Part shown: positions 13,870 through 31,612 of the stretch, in pieces
How the letters are laid out: each line of letters starts with the position of its first letter
Numbering within the stretch: position 1 is the stretch's first letter
Assembly: GCA_029339505.1 (NCBI GenBank)
Contig: JAQISU010000251.1
Coordinates: forward strand, 460,001-524,000
Length of the DNA: 64,000 nucleotides
Origin: Unio delphinus
Taxonomy: Eukaryota > Mollusca > Bivalvia > Unionida > Unionidae
Reading direction: 5' to 3'
Position numbers and translations under genes: made by a program
The notes under the pieces: generated by a model
What the model was told of the DNA's origin: nothing
Seen by the model: only the letters and a program-made list of their open reading frames with translations
Database searches by the model: none

Positions 13870-14044
13870 TTCATTCTTCAGCTTCAGAATAAACATGACA
13901 CGTAAAACAAATATAAAAAGAATAAAATAAAATAAAAATACGTCTAAGGTAAACATGACAGAAGAACATAGCAAACCATTTATAATTCTTCATCTTTAAG
14001 GTACGCATGGCAGAAAGGCATGACAAACCATTTCTAATTCTTTA

Positions 14045-14045
<1 letters not shown>

Positions 14046-14130
<85 letters not shown>
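14046..14130. repeat. (TG)n microsatellite
   Basis: About 80 bp of TG with one interruption. It abuts the tail end of the SINE-B copy that follows. Confidence 0.95.
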
Positions 14131-14131
<1 letters not shown>

Positions 14132-14445
14132 AACGTAGCTTTTAACAATTTTTCAGTCATATTGCTACAATATCTGGTTTGAGCAGTTTATAGTGATGTC
14201 TAGCACTGGGGCCTCATGCAGCAGACACGTAGCATGATGTCCCACCCAGTCACATTAACCTGACACCAGGCCGACCAGTCCTAACACTAACCTCTTAATG
14301 CTGAGCGCCAAGCGAGGCAGTTGTTAGTACCATTTTTTAAGTCGTTGGAATGACTCGGCCGGGGATCTAACCCACGACCGAGGATTGAACCTACGACCAC
14401 CCGCTTCCGCGGCACACGCTCTAACTACTAGACCACGGGGGCGGT
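14127..14445 (-). repeat. tRNA-derived SINE, family B, full-length copy
   Basis: On the minus strand, a tRNA-like head has an A-box-like region (complement of 'ctctaactactagaccacgg') and a B-box-like region (complement of 'ggggatctaacccacgacc'). The family body and the 'aacgtagctttt' tail follow. An internal duplication of the 'cacgaccg..gattgaacctacgacc' segment sits in the head. Confidence 0.8.
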
Positions 14446-15940
14446 GTCTAATTTATTATGGTTAACGTAAATATGACAGAAAGGATGATATACCAGTACT
14501 ATCTATGACTTTCAAAGTAAGCAGAACAGAAAAACGTGATATTTAAGTTCTAATTATTCAGGTTCAACGTAAACATGACATACAAGTTTTAATTGATACA
14601 AGAGTTTTAATTCTATATTTCCAAGGTAAACATGATATAACAATGTGATATACAAGTTGTAATTTTAGAAAAATACTATATACAAGTTCAATTTTTCAGG
14701 TTTAGGATAAACATGACAAAAACATGATATACCAGTTCAAATGCTTTATGTTCAAGGTAAATTGACAGAAACACATGATAATCAGTTATAATTATTACCT
14801 ATCAAAGTAAACATGACAGAACAGCATGAAATACCAATTCTCATTCTTCAGCTTCAAAGTATACATGACCAAAGACATGATATACCATTTCTAATTCCTT
14901 ATGTTCAATGTAAATAAGCCAGCAAATGTGAAAAGTACCAGTTCTACTTCTACATATTCTAGATAAACATGACACAAAAATATGATATGCCGGTTCTTTA
15001 TGTTCAAGAAAAACATGACACAAAAATATGATATGCCAGTTCTTTATGTTCAAGAAAAACATGATAGAGGAAAGCATAATATACCAGTTTCAATTATGCA
15101 CACACAAGAAACACATGATTACAAATATAACAGAAATACGTGATATATCAAGTCTAATTATGTAGGTTCGAGGTACATGTGGGGAAAAAATGATATACTA
15201 ATTCTAAATGTATTTGTTTAAGGTAAACTTGACAGGAAATCATGATATGCTAGTTTAATTAATCAGGATCAAGGAAAATGTGACAGAGAAACATAATATA
15301 CCAGTTTTAATTATTCATGTTCACGGTAAGTAGTACAGAAACACATGATATGCCAGTTCTAATTGACCAGGTGTAACGTAAACATGACATAAAACATGAT
15401 ATACAAGTTCTTATTCTTCACGCACGAAGGGAACTTGACACAAAAATATGATATACCAGTTTTAATTATTTATGTTAAAGGTAACCATGACATAAAAACA
15501 GCACAGAACAATATGACATGACATTTCTATTTCTTCAGGTTCAAGGTAAACATGACAGAAAAACATGATGTACCTTTTTTCATTCTTGAGGTTCGAGGTA
15601 CACATGACAGACAAACATTAAATGATAGTTCAAGTTATTTGGTGCAAGTTAAACATGACGTATAATTGTGATATACCAGTTCTAATTCTTCAAGTTCAGG
15701 ATAAATATGAGAGGAAAACATGATTTACCAATTTTAATTCTTTAAGATCAAGGCTAATTTTAAATGCTCAAGTCAAACATGACAGAAAAAAATCACGTAC
15801 TAGGTCTTATTCTTCTAGTTCAAGGTAAACATAACATGAAAATACGATATACCAGTTCTAATTCTTAACGGTTCATGTAAATAAGACAGGAAACATGGCA
15901 TACCAGTTCTAATTCTTTATGTTGAAGGTAAACATTACAG

Positions 15941-16075
15941 ATGTCGGCAGTGTGGACGTTTATAGTGAAAGCTGGCACTGGGACGTCGTGTAGCAGACAT
16001 GTAGCATGACTCCCCAACCAGTCACATTATCCAGACACAAGGCCGACCAGTCCTAACACTAATCTCTTAATCCAA
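15941..16075 (-). repeat. SINE family B, internal fragment
   Basis: Only the central body is present ('agcactgggacgtcgtg' equivalent through 'ccgaccagtcctaacactaa'). It is embedded in the degenerate satellite. Confidence 0.7.
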
Positions 16076-16729
16076 TAAATATGGTCTATATGTTCTACTT
16101 CTTTCGGATCAGCGTAAACATGTCAGAAAAATATAATGCACGAGATATAATTCTTCCAATCCAAGGTAATTATGACAGAAATATATGATAGATCAGTTTT
16201 TCAACTTCATTTGCAAGGTAAAAACGACAGAAAATATGATACACCAATTTCAATTCTTCATATTCAAAGTAAACATGACATACCTCCTTTATATGATATG
16301 TACGCTTTTCTACAAGCCAAATCACCGTAAATCCATGTATATAACAAACGATGCCGTCTATGTATATTTGAAATTTTATACATAAAGAGAAAATCAGAAA
16401 TTAGATATCTGTGATTTGTGTTGAAACATCTAACCGTTCTTGTGATCAGTTGGTTTTTCTTCTTTGTTTTAAGTTTCTATTAAACTTTTAAAACAGAAAG
16501 CTACCTGTTCATATAGTGTGAATCGATTCTCTAGACACGCCAATATTAGTTTTACCGATATTTTCTTGAAGAAACAGTTAGATGCGTGTTTCACGTTGTG
16601 TTGAGTTCTAATTTGAATTCTTAGATTATACATCATTTCGTAATCACATACAATATGAAGGAAATGTTCAATGTGTGGTTTACATTGGAATTGTGTACAC
16701 TTTCCAGTATATGTTGTAAAGTACTGGAG

Positions 16730-18010
16730 TGCCTATTCTCCAAAGAATTTGTCCAAACTTGGAGACTGTCATAACTGTTGAGCAGGCAGGCTCCAGGCAT
16801 AGCCGTAACACTTGCGATCAAGTCTTTGCCCTGACCACGTTCTTGAAAACAGTTTTAAGAGGAACCTTAATACTAGAGTTGTTTTCCTTGATTTAACAGC
16901 GGCATATGACAACGTCTGTCATGCCGGACTGTTTTTGAAAATTTCCGGATTATTACAAAGCTGGAAACTTGAGACTTCAGAGTTCACATCCGATAGGGCT
17001 GTACTTCGTGGAGGCATCATACTAATGGACTCCCACAAAGGTTTCTTATTTCGACTTGCTTATTCAATGTATACGTCAATGATTTACCTGTAACACAGTC
17101 GCGAACGTTCGTCTATGCAGAAGATATTGCAATCGGGAACCAATCTCGCTCATTTACTGATCATGGGGAGGTATTGAACAGTGACCTGGAGTAAATTAAC
17201 AAAGATAATCTTTAGCGTCTTGCACATTAACGATACAAATGTGAACCATGAGCTTTGCGTCTTCTTCAGTTGGCAGTAAATAAAACGCAACCCCTTACTA
17301 GCATACCTTGGTTTGACTCTACAAGCATTCGTAAACCCTACTCCACGAACTGGCTGGCTCAACCTGGGGCGCTAGTACTCAAACACTCCAGAAATCAGCG
17401 TTGGCCTCTGTTATTGGACAGCCGAATTTTGCGCTTCTGTCTGAGTTCGATCATTTCACATCAAGTGTATTGGAACACTTTGTCCTGCCTCTTTACCTTG
17501 TCTGCCGGCACTCAGCAAATTCTGCATCCACATCTGCATCATCAGGAAGCAACCACAAAAGTTTTTGATATGGTCTATGCCAGTGAGAAACTTCCACGGT
17601 ACAAGGACCTCATTACACATACAGCAGTCCGATTGACTTAGTGACGTCCGATCTGGTTAGATTTGTTGTTTGATAGTTATTTCGGCATTAAATATCGAGT
17701 GGTCTTCAACAGATGGTGAAAACCACTCCCTTGTAGCTGCGCCTTATGTAAGCCCTACTGGTTGCAACTTTCACCGCTATATATTTACCACGATAAACCA
17801 CTTCCGGACAAGACCGGGTTGTTGTGCAGTCAATTGTGTCGAATGGGACCAAACCACTGAGTTCTCCTGTTGCTGTGGACATCTACAGACCATTACCACA
17901 TTGTGAACAACTCTCAAGTCGCAGTATTAACCGGGGGAATGTAGGCTGTGCACCTTCCTGACAATGACACTGCTAAATGGCTGAGCATGCACTGTACACG
18001 ATAAATAAAA
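16730..18010 (+). pseudogene. Decayed non-LTR reverse transcriptase, second lineage
   Basis: Plus-strand frames contain CDQVFALTTFLENSF, VVFLDLTAAYDNVCHAGLFL, a diverged catalytic box FVYAEDIAIGNQSRS (the usual RT box is YADD) and, near the end, NHFRTRPGCCAVNCVEW with a Cys-rich CCCGH patch. This order matches jockey-like LINEs, which carry 'DQV.ALT..IE.GF', 'FLDLTAAYDTVWH.GL', 'NDLP' and a C-terminal 'R.RTG...C' tail. Several stops and frame changes show it is dead. Confidence 0.75.
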
Positions 18011-18469
18011 AGTATATTTTTAAATGAATAGGACGTATTAAGTGTAAGGGACGTCTCAATTAAATTTCGTAATTAGGTTGGAAACAATAATGTGTAGATG
18101 AAGTTTCATTTTGATTTTCTTTTACTCATATCTGACTTAGATATCGACTAATTAGTTAAAATACTATTACTTTGGTTGGCTCCGCTATATATTTAATGAA
18201 GTTGGTGGCAGTACTATTTCCGATTTCAAGTAATTGTCAAATTTCGTCTTACCTATTTGTGCAAGTCGGCACTATAGAACCCTAAACGGACTGTGACTAC
18301 ATTCATCATTTCTTTAATGTAGACATAAGCGTTAAAGGAAATGTTGTTTCAAAGCTGTCAAGTATAAAACAGACAGAAGAATTCCGGTTATCTCTATTTC
18401 ACCCTTTTCAGCCAAACAATTTGAAACTTTGACCGTTGATTTAGATAACCTGGTGCAAATCCATTTCAA

Positions 18470-23037
<4,568 letters not shown>

Positions 23038-23038
23038 G

Positions 23039-23092
<54 letters not shown>

Positions 23093-23125
23093 ATAGCAGC
23101 AGCAGTTGTTGCTGTTGTTGTTGTT
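23038..23125. repeat. (TAG)n/(CAG)n/(TTG)n trinucleotide tract
   Basis: It abuts the tail end of a SINE-A copy and could derive from the SINE tail. A similar (TAG)n(CAG)n tract follows at 23353-23415. Confidence 0.9.
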
Positions 23126-23355
23126 GTAGGGTTTAACGCCATTTTTCAGCAAACGATAGGCTACACATGGCGGCCAGTATTAATGGTGGAGGAAGAACCT
23201 AGGTAAACCCCAGGAAAGAGCCACCGACCCACGAGAAGGTACTGGCAGGCTGTCCCACATACCCACATTGATCGAATCTGAGACTCGAACTCACGCAGAC
23301 AGAGGTGATATGGCAGTGATCCGTAACGGAGAGCGCTTTAGACCACTCGGCCACA
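23126..23355 (-). repeat. tRNA-derived SINE, family A, full-length copy
   Basis: On the minus strand the head reads TGTGGCCGAGTGGTCTAAAG (A-box) and then GAGTTCGAGTCTCAG (B-box), as in class II (Ser/Leu-type) tRNAs. A body with 'aatgtgggtatgtggg' follows, and the tail 'gctgaaaaatggcgttaaac'. It is flanked on both sides by TAG trinucleotide repeats. Confidence 0.85.
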
Positions 23356-24027
23356 GTAGTAGTAGTAGTAGTAGTAGTAAGTAGTAGTAGTAGTAGCAGC
23401 AGCAGCAGCAGCAGTATGAACATCAGCAGCAGTGACTCTATGGACAGGAGCCTTATCCCTGTCTATCTTAATAACTGATGTCCTATTAAAATACTGTTCA
23501 TTTTAGTACGTTAAGGGCGTGGGATTGTTATCAAAAAAGTTAATATCGTATGTCCTGCAATTTCATGTGGTTAGTCAGTACAATTGAGACATATCTTTCA
23601 TGTATGAATATAGATTATTATATAGTCACTATATATCTTGTTTGGATTCAGTATTTTATTCCCGGAATCAATCTCTACATGTGTCTGTAGATGTACCTGT
23701 AAATCTATATGTAAATCAATGTGTATGTGTAAGTCTTTATGTAATTCTGTGTAAATGTTTGTGTAAATGTATGTGTAAATATATGTGTAAATCTATGGGA
23801 CAGAAGATGTACACAGTTATGTTAGCATCGGTTGACATAATTCCATATAAATCAATAAGCAAAACTGTATCCTTTTTTACCAGTTTTCCAGGACTGAACA
23901 CCCTACCATCCTCAAACATTTTGTTTACAAACATTTGCGAAGAATATTTTACTCGTACTGACTTTAAGCCGTTTCTAAAGATGTTTTAATAACTGTTGCA
24001 GGTATATTGTTTCTCATAAGCATAGTT

Positions 24028-24262
24028 GATGTTGTAGGGTTTAACACCATTTTACGATATGCTATACATGACGGACAGTATTAGTGATTGAGGAAGAACC
24101 AGGGAAAACCACGGAAAGAACCACCGAACCACGAGAGACTACTGGCAAGCTTTCTCACATACCCACATTAGCCGAATCTGAGACTCGAACCCACGCAGAT
24201 AAAGATGAGATGGCAGTGATCCGTAACCGAGAGCGCTTTAGACCATTCGACCATTCGGGGCC
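24028..24262 (-). repeat. tRNA-derived SINE, family A, copy
   Basis: Same order as 23126-23355, with a slightly diverged A-box end ('ccattcgaccattcgggg' complement) and tail 'gtagggtttaacaccat'. Confidence 0.85.
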
Positions 24263-25441
24263 CTGGGGCCTTTAAGCAAGGTCTGTAATTTCTTGCATAA
24301 ACAGAATATGAAATACGTATAGACTAGGGTTGAGATTCAATCAATATCACGGTATTCAAATATGTTTCTAATGTTCTGCGCTGTAAGTGAGATTCACAAA
24401 CTCCTGGAACACAATTAAGATTCAAATTAATCTGATGCAAATCAACAATGTACCCAATTGATACAACAATTGGAACAAACATATGCTTCTTGGCCCTTGT
24501 ACAGTCGCACGATTCATACGTTGATAAACCGCAGTTTCACCACGTTCCTTGGGTTGGCCCTCACTTGTATCGGTTGCTCGCATGGATCCACTACACGTAC
24601 AGTCAGTCATACGTATACACAAGTACAGACATCATACAGCACCCTTGTATTAGCTACATCTACAGTCGTGGTTCCACCACATGTACAGACATACGTACAT
24701 ACATATAGACAGCTATACGCTTCCGCTAAGCCCGTCAGCTAAACTCGCCATACTCGTTACACTCGTTAGACTGGTTAGCCTCGTTAGACTCTTTAGACAT
24801 TTTAGGCTCGTTAGACTTGTTAGACTCGTTTAACCCGTTAGCTACAATAAAACAAAACTGGTAATAATAATGAGTTCTGGAAAATACTAATAAATTAAAC
24901 TCTTAATAGCAATTTGAAATTCACAGTTCACAACGTCTCAAATCTGCGTTGTAATAAATGAATCATTACATGATGTGTCAATACAAACTCAATTAACTTC
25001 GCATATCAAATAAAATATAAATTTAACACTCATTCCATATGACTTACGAATACAATGGAGAACGTGCACTCCTCGACGAGATCCAAAGCGACCAGTGTGT
25101 CGTTTATACATTAATCTTGCATAAATTCATACGACAGTGAGTAATATTCATAATAAAATACCCGTGCATATCGTGTTTATAATGTCCTTCGTTGCAAGTA
25201 ATTTCCGGCGAGACATATGTTGTTTCCGTTACTTACCGGGATAAACACTTTTTCACCCTAGATAACGTTGTACGGATGCACAACGAAAACTAGTCAAAAT
25301 TTCTCAGGCATAACAAAAGGTTTTTTTTCTTCTAATTTATTTGACACACAGTTTATAGATGGCTCTGCAAATACAGTTCACTGATCTATGCAATGGGCAG
25401 TTAAGGGCTTCATTTTTTAATAAAACGGGACGTCAATGTTG

Positions 25442-25442
<1 letters not shown>
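24263..25442. other. Non-coding DNA with a short-period repeat
   Basis: At 24742-24842 a roughly 10-bp motif close to 'actcgttag' is repeated about nine times with substitutions. The rest shows no recognisable gene. Confidence 0.65.
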
Positions 25443-25491
<49 letters not shown>

Positions 25492-25801
25492 ATGATTAGG
25501 ATTTTTAGCGTAGCTTAAAAAAAATCAGTTTTATTGCTACAATGTCTGCAGTTAGGCAGTTAATAGTTATATCTAGCATTGGGGCGTCATAGCGCAAACA
25601 TGTAGCATGATATCCCACCCAGTTACATTGTCCTGACACCGGGCCAACCAGTCCTAACATTAACCTCTTAATGCTGAGAGCCAAGCGAGGCATCAGTTAG
25701 TACCATTTTTGTAAGTATTTGGTACGATTTGGACGGGGATCTAACCCACGACCTCCCGCTTCCGCGGCAGATGCTCAAACCAATAGGCCACCGGAGTGGT
25801 G
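25443..25801 (-). repeat. (TG)n tract plus SINE family B copy
   Basis: (TG)n covers about 25445-25490. A full-length SINE-B on the minus strand follows at about 25499-25801, with the head at the right-hand end (complement of 'aataggccaccggagtggtg'). As at 14.1 kb, the SINE tail lies beside a (TG)n tract. Confidence 0.8.
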
Positions 25802-25944
25802 GGACGTCAATTATCAGTTTAAACTTATATGTACTGTACGTGTAGGTTATATTTACTGTACATGTATGTACCAGTGCATGTTATAATAATGTGAAATATT
25901 CATTAATTTATTTTAACCATTACTAGCATATACATATAAATGTA

Positions 25945-26054
25945 CATGTATACGGATGGTGACATCGTAAAAAAAAAATCATGATTCAATTATCCGGAAA
26001 ACTCATTAATCCGGACATATTCACTGGGAACAAAGGTGTCAGGATTAACGTGGC

Positions 26055-26131
<77 letters not shown>
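25945..26131. repeat. Dispersed repeat with (CT)n; inverted partner at 37.9 kb
   Basis: About 120 bp (with 'attatccggaaaactcatta' and 'ggtgtcaggattaacgtggc') is the near-identical reverse complement of 37915-38035. Both copies run directly into a CT/GA microsatellite at the same point. Confidence 0.85.
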
Positions 26132-26132
<1 letters not shown>

Positions 26133-26652
26133 GCATGGGAAGCTTATGTCGCCTATATATCTGTGACAGTTTGTAGAATGATGATGTGCTTTCAGTCTTT
26201 TGTTGAATCACAGTAATATAATTCCAGGTTTCGATTCATTTTAAATTCCAGTGGATGCATTTCATCATTTTCTGTTATATCATTTCCTGTTTGGTATATG
26301 ATAGAAATTAAATATATGTTCCGTGGACTGTGGAACATTTGGGAACGATTATTATCATTTTAAATGCACGATCAAATGTTATCAAATGATAGATAAAAAT
26401 GATTTAATATAGCTTGTTTTCTTGTTTCAACTGCTGACAACATGCAAAGTGCCCCGTGGCGTGCATGTCGTCATGTTCTAGTAAATCAAACTTCATTTTT
26501 TAATTGCGGACATTATTTGTCATTTTGTAATCGCTTTCATCCTTGTTTGCTACAGAATTACTATTGCTAAAATATTCATGAAACTGTGTAGTCAAATGCT
26601 TGACTGTAATATTCAACTTTGTTGCAACTGTTTTAATAGTATGGAAACATTG

Positions 26653-26694
<42 letters not shown>

Positions 26695-29158
26695 ATGCTT
26701 CATCAGATTTAATTCAAACTGAATTGAATAAAATTGTTTACGTCATTGAATATATTCTGTTTCTAATTAATTAATAATATAAACAACATGACAGGAAAGA
26801 AATGACGGCATAGCTTATATTGTTACCAGATGTAATCAATTGGCTTAAACGTTAACAAGTAATCGACATGTAAAATTGCATAAATGAAATGATGACTTTA
26901 TCATGAAGATATTTTAAATCAAAACTTTTATTTAATTGTATTTTAGTCTTTTAGATATGAATTTGAATAGTTATTAAATAGACATTAAGGTGTTAGATCT
27001 AGTGTCTGTGGAAGCAACGCATCAATTACAAAACCAGGGAACACAATTATTATTATATGCTATTTTTGATTCCGTTAACTTTACATTGTCAGAATCGTGC
27101 AGTAGTTTACAATACAAAACACCTTCCTATTGCACTCTCGTATTCGGCACGTGTACCTAAACAGAGTATATTCATAGTATGGTGTATTATGATCTATTTT
27201 GTAAACTAGCTCTGTACACTCGTGTAGGAGACTTTTTAGATTCTGAATGATTGAATTTGTTTGTGAATGAACTAAAGCAGCTGTTTCATCCAAATGAAAT
27301 TATAGATGATAAATTTAATGATGTGGACAAGGCCACTGATTTAGTGGCAATTGATTCTTAGTAAATATTAAGTCGTGGGTGGCATACTTCGATGAGTGAC
27401 ATGATTGACAGAGGACACATTTATGTTAGTTGCAACGTCCTACATGCACCTAGCGCTGAAATAAATCTTCTACTCTTATTCCACATACTGAGACGATTAT
27501 ACACGTTGTTCTATTATTTGCTAATTGTGGCAAGGGGGGGGGGGGGGGGAGAAGGGAGGCATTGGATATAGAAATGTCTATTGATGAAGCCACATTTTCA
27601 TATGTACGCCTTTTTTCATCTTCAAGCGGCATACCTGATGCCAATCTAGCTATACTTGAATAAATTGTTGTCCTTCGTCCATACGTGAGTTTCATTTCAG
27701 TATGATCATCATTACAGGCAGAGAACCCCGAAGAGAACGGACCGGTCTTTTTAGCACGGAGAGTTAGCTGTGGAAGGCAGTGAGAAAAGGCGCCACTATA
27801 GGACTGAACAAAATAATGCAGCCATATGAGCAGCCTAGGTGTGAGGATGTAATAAAACACCCCACTGGAACCAAACTACAGCAGCCACGTCAAAAAGAAA
27901 TATTCTACAGAGCATGGAGGGCTGAGGCAAATTGGCGGACGAGAGGCCACGTGGAATTCAAAATGGCGTCCTCACCAGAAAGAAGGACATGGGCCCAGCA
28001 ACGTCACCTGAAATTGTTTCAAACAGTCACACAGAAACATTTACTCCATGAAATCTGCGGAACAAAGAGGAAAACTGACCATGGTAAGAGGATAACTCCC
28101 AGGGTCAACCTACTGCCACGAGTAACAGACGTTCCGGGGATACATGTATAACGACAACGGTTTTTTATTCATTTGCCTGAATGATAATAGGGACTCATTT
28201 GGCTCTGAGTTTCCCTTTTCGACTAAATATATGGCCCTGAAAAGACAAATATGACATTTTTTGGCACTGCCTTCAACAAATTTATAACCCAATTCCCCTA
28301 CCATTGACTACACTCTCATGTGTCGCTTAGGCACTTTAATTTAAATACAATAGGGACTTACACATGTACACTTAGTACTAGTCCCTATTTTTGATAGGAT
28401 GATAAATAATATTTTTAACTCAGATATTTGGTAAATTGCACAGGTGGCTTACACATTATTGGTTGTTAGGTTGTCCATTAGTATAACTGGACTGAATTTG
28501 ACTTACAGGTGCGCGCTTGGCGCTTCGTCACCCTTGCTCCATGCTGCAGTAAATTCTCGTGCTTGCACGACCATGTTACGCAGCCAAAAGCGATATGAGA
28601 AAGCTAATTTTCTCTCGCTTCATTGCTCTTGCAGACTGATAGGAAATAGAATGATAGGGTGGGTGTGTGTAGGTTCCATTCCTACCCACCCTGGCCTTCC
28701 AATCACACCGCGTCAGTACAATTATTGACCAGATGTGACGGCCAAATTAAATAGTGATCTCTGATCACATAAACGCCTAGTGGGTGCGCGGCACAATTCC
28801 CACCCACAGGATAATTAAATAACCTTCTATTGAAGGACAAACCAGTGCTAAGAGCCTCACGGACGAAGCACTTTAAACAAATTATTCAATTCATACGTGA
28901 GTTTTACAAATATAATGGAGCCCGAAATCATGCACCATAATGCAAAACATAGTATTATCATTCAATTGACCTGATAAGTCAGTTTAAATTCGCAAACAAA
29001 AATGTTGGTTCCCGACACACCCTTACACCCACATTTTTGCATGAATTTTTCATGTCCGAAGGCCATTTCTTTTTAAAAAAAACACTTGATACTCACAGTA
29101 CAAGTACAAGTGTTTTCATTGGGTGATGATGTTGAAGAATTAGTGTGTACTTAATAGC
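26132..29158. other. No recognisable gene
   Basis: Contains (TA)n at about 26655-26691 and a run of about 15 G at 27535-27549. Overlapping frames of 123 aa (27780-28151, plus) and 136 aa (27450-27860, minus) have no familiar motif. I see no splice or promoter context for them. Confidence 0.6.
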
Positions 29159-29166
29159 TTGATACA

Positions 29167-29333
29167 CAGTCCCGGATTACCCATTAGGCAGAGTAGGCAA
29201 CTGCCTATGGGCCCCGCGACTTTTATGGGCCCCATCAGGGGCCCCCAGAGGCCCCCATGAGACCGTGACTGTGGGTCTGGGGCCCCAAAAGTTTGACTGT
29301 CTATGGGCCTCCACGGTGCTTAATCCGGCGCTG
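29167..29333. mobile_element. hAT-type MITE, 167 bp, with 8-bp target duplication
   Basis: The termini are CAGTCCCGGATTA and, as reverse complement of the right end, CAGCGCCGGATTA (11 of 13 equal). The element is flanked on both sides by TTGATACA (29159-29166 and 29334-29341), a perfect 8-bp duplication. An 8-bp target duplication and CAG-type termini are typical of hAT transposons. The interior is strikingly GC-rich, with repeated GGGCCCC blocks, unlike the surrounding AT-rich DNA. It has no coding capacity. Confidence 0.85.
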
Positions 29334-29582
29334 TTGATACAACTCTTCCAGGTTGTTTTTTTTTTAGATATTCTACATGACTTGAAATAACATGTCTACT
29401 GCTTTAAATTCTGTTTCCCAGCCGAACATTGGTATTTCACTAGCTATATACTGAGCAGTGAATACGTTAATTGGAAATGCCTCATATGTATTCCAAGAAC
29501 AGCACTAGCCGGAATAACCAAATAGACTAATATATACAAATCTTTAATTATTACATAATAATGGCTCAAAAAGTCAAATCAT

Positions 29583-29745
29583 GGGGTCTGTACAAGCTTT
29601 TACAGTCGTTATAACGAACTATTATCTGCAGTTAGTTTTGTCTGTACAAGTTTTTACATTCGTTATAACGAAATATTATCTGCATTTATTTTGTGTCTGT
29701 ACAAGCTTTTACATTCGTTATAACGAAATATTATCTGCATGTATA
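29583..29745. repeat. Three tandem copies of a 55-bp unit
   Basis: The unit contains 'gtctgtacaagcttttacat' and the palindrome 'cgttataacg'. Copies start near 29584, 29639 and 29694. Confidence 0.9.
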
Positions 29746-30447
29746 GTGCTCTTAGTGATTAAATGTCGATTTCGTCATATTAGGGAATTCGTGGTGGCGA
29801 GGTTCCTATGTTACGCATATCTGATTTAACTTATATTTATCTTAATTTAATTGTTTGTCAGTTTTGAAATAATTTGTTCTATTACATGTTATTATAATGT
29901 AATATTGTTTACGTGATTTAGATTTTTTCTCCAGAAAATCAGTCTAACCTGACTCTTCTTTCGTGAACACCTAGGGCTGACCTAGATCCTGACCCTAATT
30001 TAAAAGTAGTAGCACCCACGTAAACATGTTCGTGTTTGATTTATTTTTATTTTTTGAATAATAAGAGCAAGATCGAGGCTGTATTGGATAAGTGACCTTA
30101 GACATAGTATTGGTAAAGTAAAAAACTTTATTTATTAGAGTAAAGTGATTGGTTTTTGTCTGGGTCATGATTCTTAAAATCGCAAATTCTTTTCTACCAA
30201 TTGTACATTGTTTTACAGGGAAATAAATTATTTTGTTACATTTTACAAAGCTTGTTGATTTCACTCTTGCTATGTTACTGTTCATTAGAGCCTAAACAAG
30301 TAAGACGATAAATAGGTTTATTTTTATTACATACTTCATGCCTTTTCTTACGTTTATTCGAAGTTTCATACAAGATTCCTGTCTCGATGTGCATAACCAA
30401 ACAAACCGATGAACAACGTGCTTTATGTGGAATAACATGTAGTCTTT
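29746..30447. other. No recognisable gene
   Basis: AT-rich sequence. The short frames are not supported by any motif. Confidence 0.6.
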
Positions 30448-30820
30448 AAAATGTATAAGCTGTGTGATAACTATGTAAAATGTATAAGCTGTGTGATAAC
30501 TATGTAAAATGTATAAGCTGTGTGATAACTATGTAAAATGTATAAGCTGTGTGATAACTATGTAAAATGTATAAGCTGTGTGATAACTATGTAAAATGTA
30601 TAAGCTGTGTGATAACTATGTAAAATGTATAAGCTGTGTGATAACTATGTAAAATGTATAAGCTGTGTGATAACTATGTAAAATGTATAAGCTGTGTAAT
30701 AACTATGTAAAATGTATAAGCTGTGTTATAACTATGTAAAATGTCTAAGCTGTGTTATAACTATGTAAAATGTATAAGCTGTGTGATAACTATGTAAAAT
30801 GTATAAGCTGTGTGATAACT
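30448..30820. repeat. Minisatellite, 29-bp unit, about 13 copies
   Basis: Unit 'aaaatgtataagctgtgtga' plus 'taactatgt', nearly perfect except for a few single-base changes near 30690-30750. This homogeneity implies recent expansion or conversion. Confidence 0.95.
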
Positions 30821-31417
30821 AGTTCTCTTTATAAGGTTATACTTCGAGTTAATGTATTATATGTTTTATTCATTCAGAACAAACAATAACGTTTCCATAC
30901 ATAATTTAAATTGTGCACTCTAAGGTAATTAAACTCACACTCTACAAATGTATGTTCATTAAATAAACATTTAATGCAATGCATATGCGTCCAGCACTGT
31001 ATTTGAATTTTAATTAATTTAAATTAGGACTATTTGAGAGTACGACGAACATGATGAATCTATTTCCGCTGCATTAGGTCATGCATGCAATATTAAGAGC
31101 GCATCTTATTTGAGACTTCACGTCAATAAAGTGGTAACTATATGCAGACAAGACAAAGAGGCATTATTCAAAATAGCCTGGCTTCACTCACAACATTTAA
31201 CACCAATATTTGCTTTTTGTTTCATTGTTTCTTTTCTGGAGGCAGGATTCTGATTTTCTCCCATCCGTCCTTACGTCCAAACGTCTCTGGAAGAAAGATA
31301 GGTATCACTAGGATTGTGTACAAAGGCACTCTGAATATTGACCTTAGACATTGCAATCATTAACTGACACTATTACATTTTAAGTTCACGTTTACGTTTT
31401 CCTTAGTACTAAAAGCA

Positions 31418-31612
31418 CATCACTTGACGCTCAGCATTAAGAGGTTAGTGTTAGGACTGGTCGGCCTGGTGTCAGGATAATATGAATGGGTGGGACATCA
31501 TGCTACATGTCTGTGGCATGATGCCTCAGTGCTAGACATCACCATAAACAGCCTCACTGCAGACATCTTAGCGATATGACTGAACAATTGTTAAAGCAAC
31601 GTTAAAAATACT
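31418..31612 (+). repeat. SINE family B, 5'-truncated copy
   Basis: The plus-strand body begins at 'gacgctcagcattaagaggt' and ends with 'gatatgactgaacaattgtt'. The tRNA-like head is absent. The stretch 30821-31417 shows no gene. Confidence 0.75.

Larger units (their letters stand above)
13870..16285. repeat. Long degenerate satellite, about 45-55-bp unit
   Basis: Dozens of imperfect units share the order 'aggtaaacatgacag', 'aaacatgatataccag' and 'ttctaattcttca', so the array covers about 2.4 kb with strong divergence and variable length. It is interrupted by a (TG)n tract, a SINE-B copy (14127-14445) and a partial SINE-B (15941-16075). The minus-strand 78-aa frame at 14841-15077 is only this repeat translated. 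Confidence 0.85.

Noticed and set aside
17255..17641. 128-aa plus frame as a host gene
   Set aside because: It lies inside the decayed LINE, between its RT and C-terminal motifs.
23126..23355. tRNA-Ser/Leu-like gene on the minus strand
   Set aside because: A and B boxes are present, but the unit continues into a dispersed non-tRNA body shared with two other loci, so it is a SINE.
27450..28151. 136-aa minus and 123-aa plus frames
   Set aside because: No motif, signal, splice context or repeat relation recognised; lengths are within chance for the window.
30448..30820. CRISPR-like array
   Set aside because: Uninterrupted 29-bp tandem copies with no spacers, in animal DNA: a minisatellite. 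The same applies to 31908-32212, 32533-32908 and 35063-35480.
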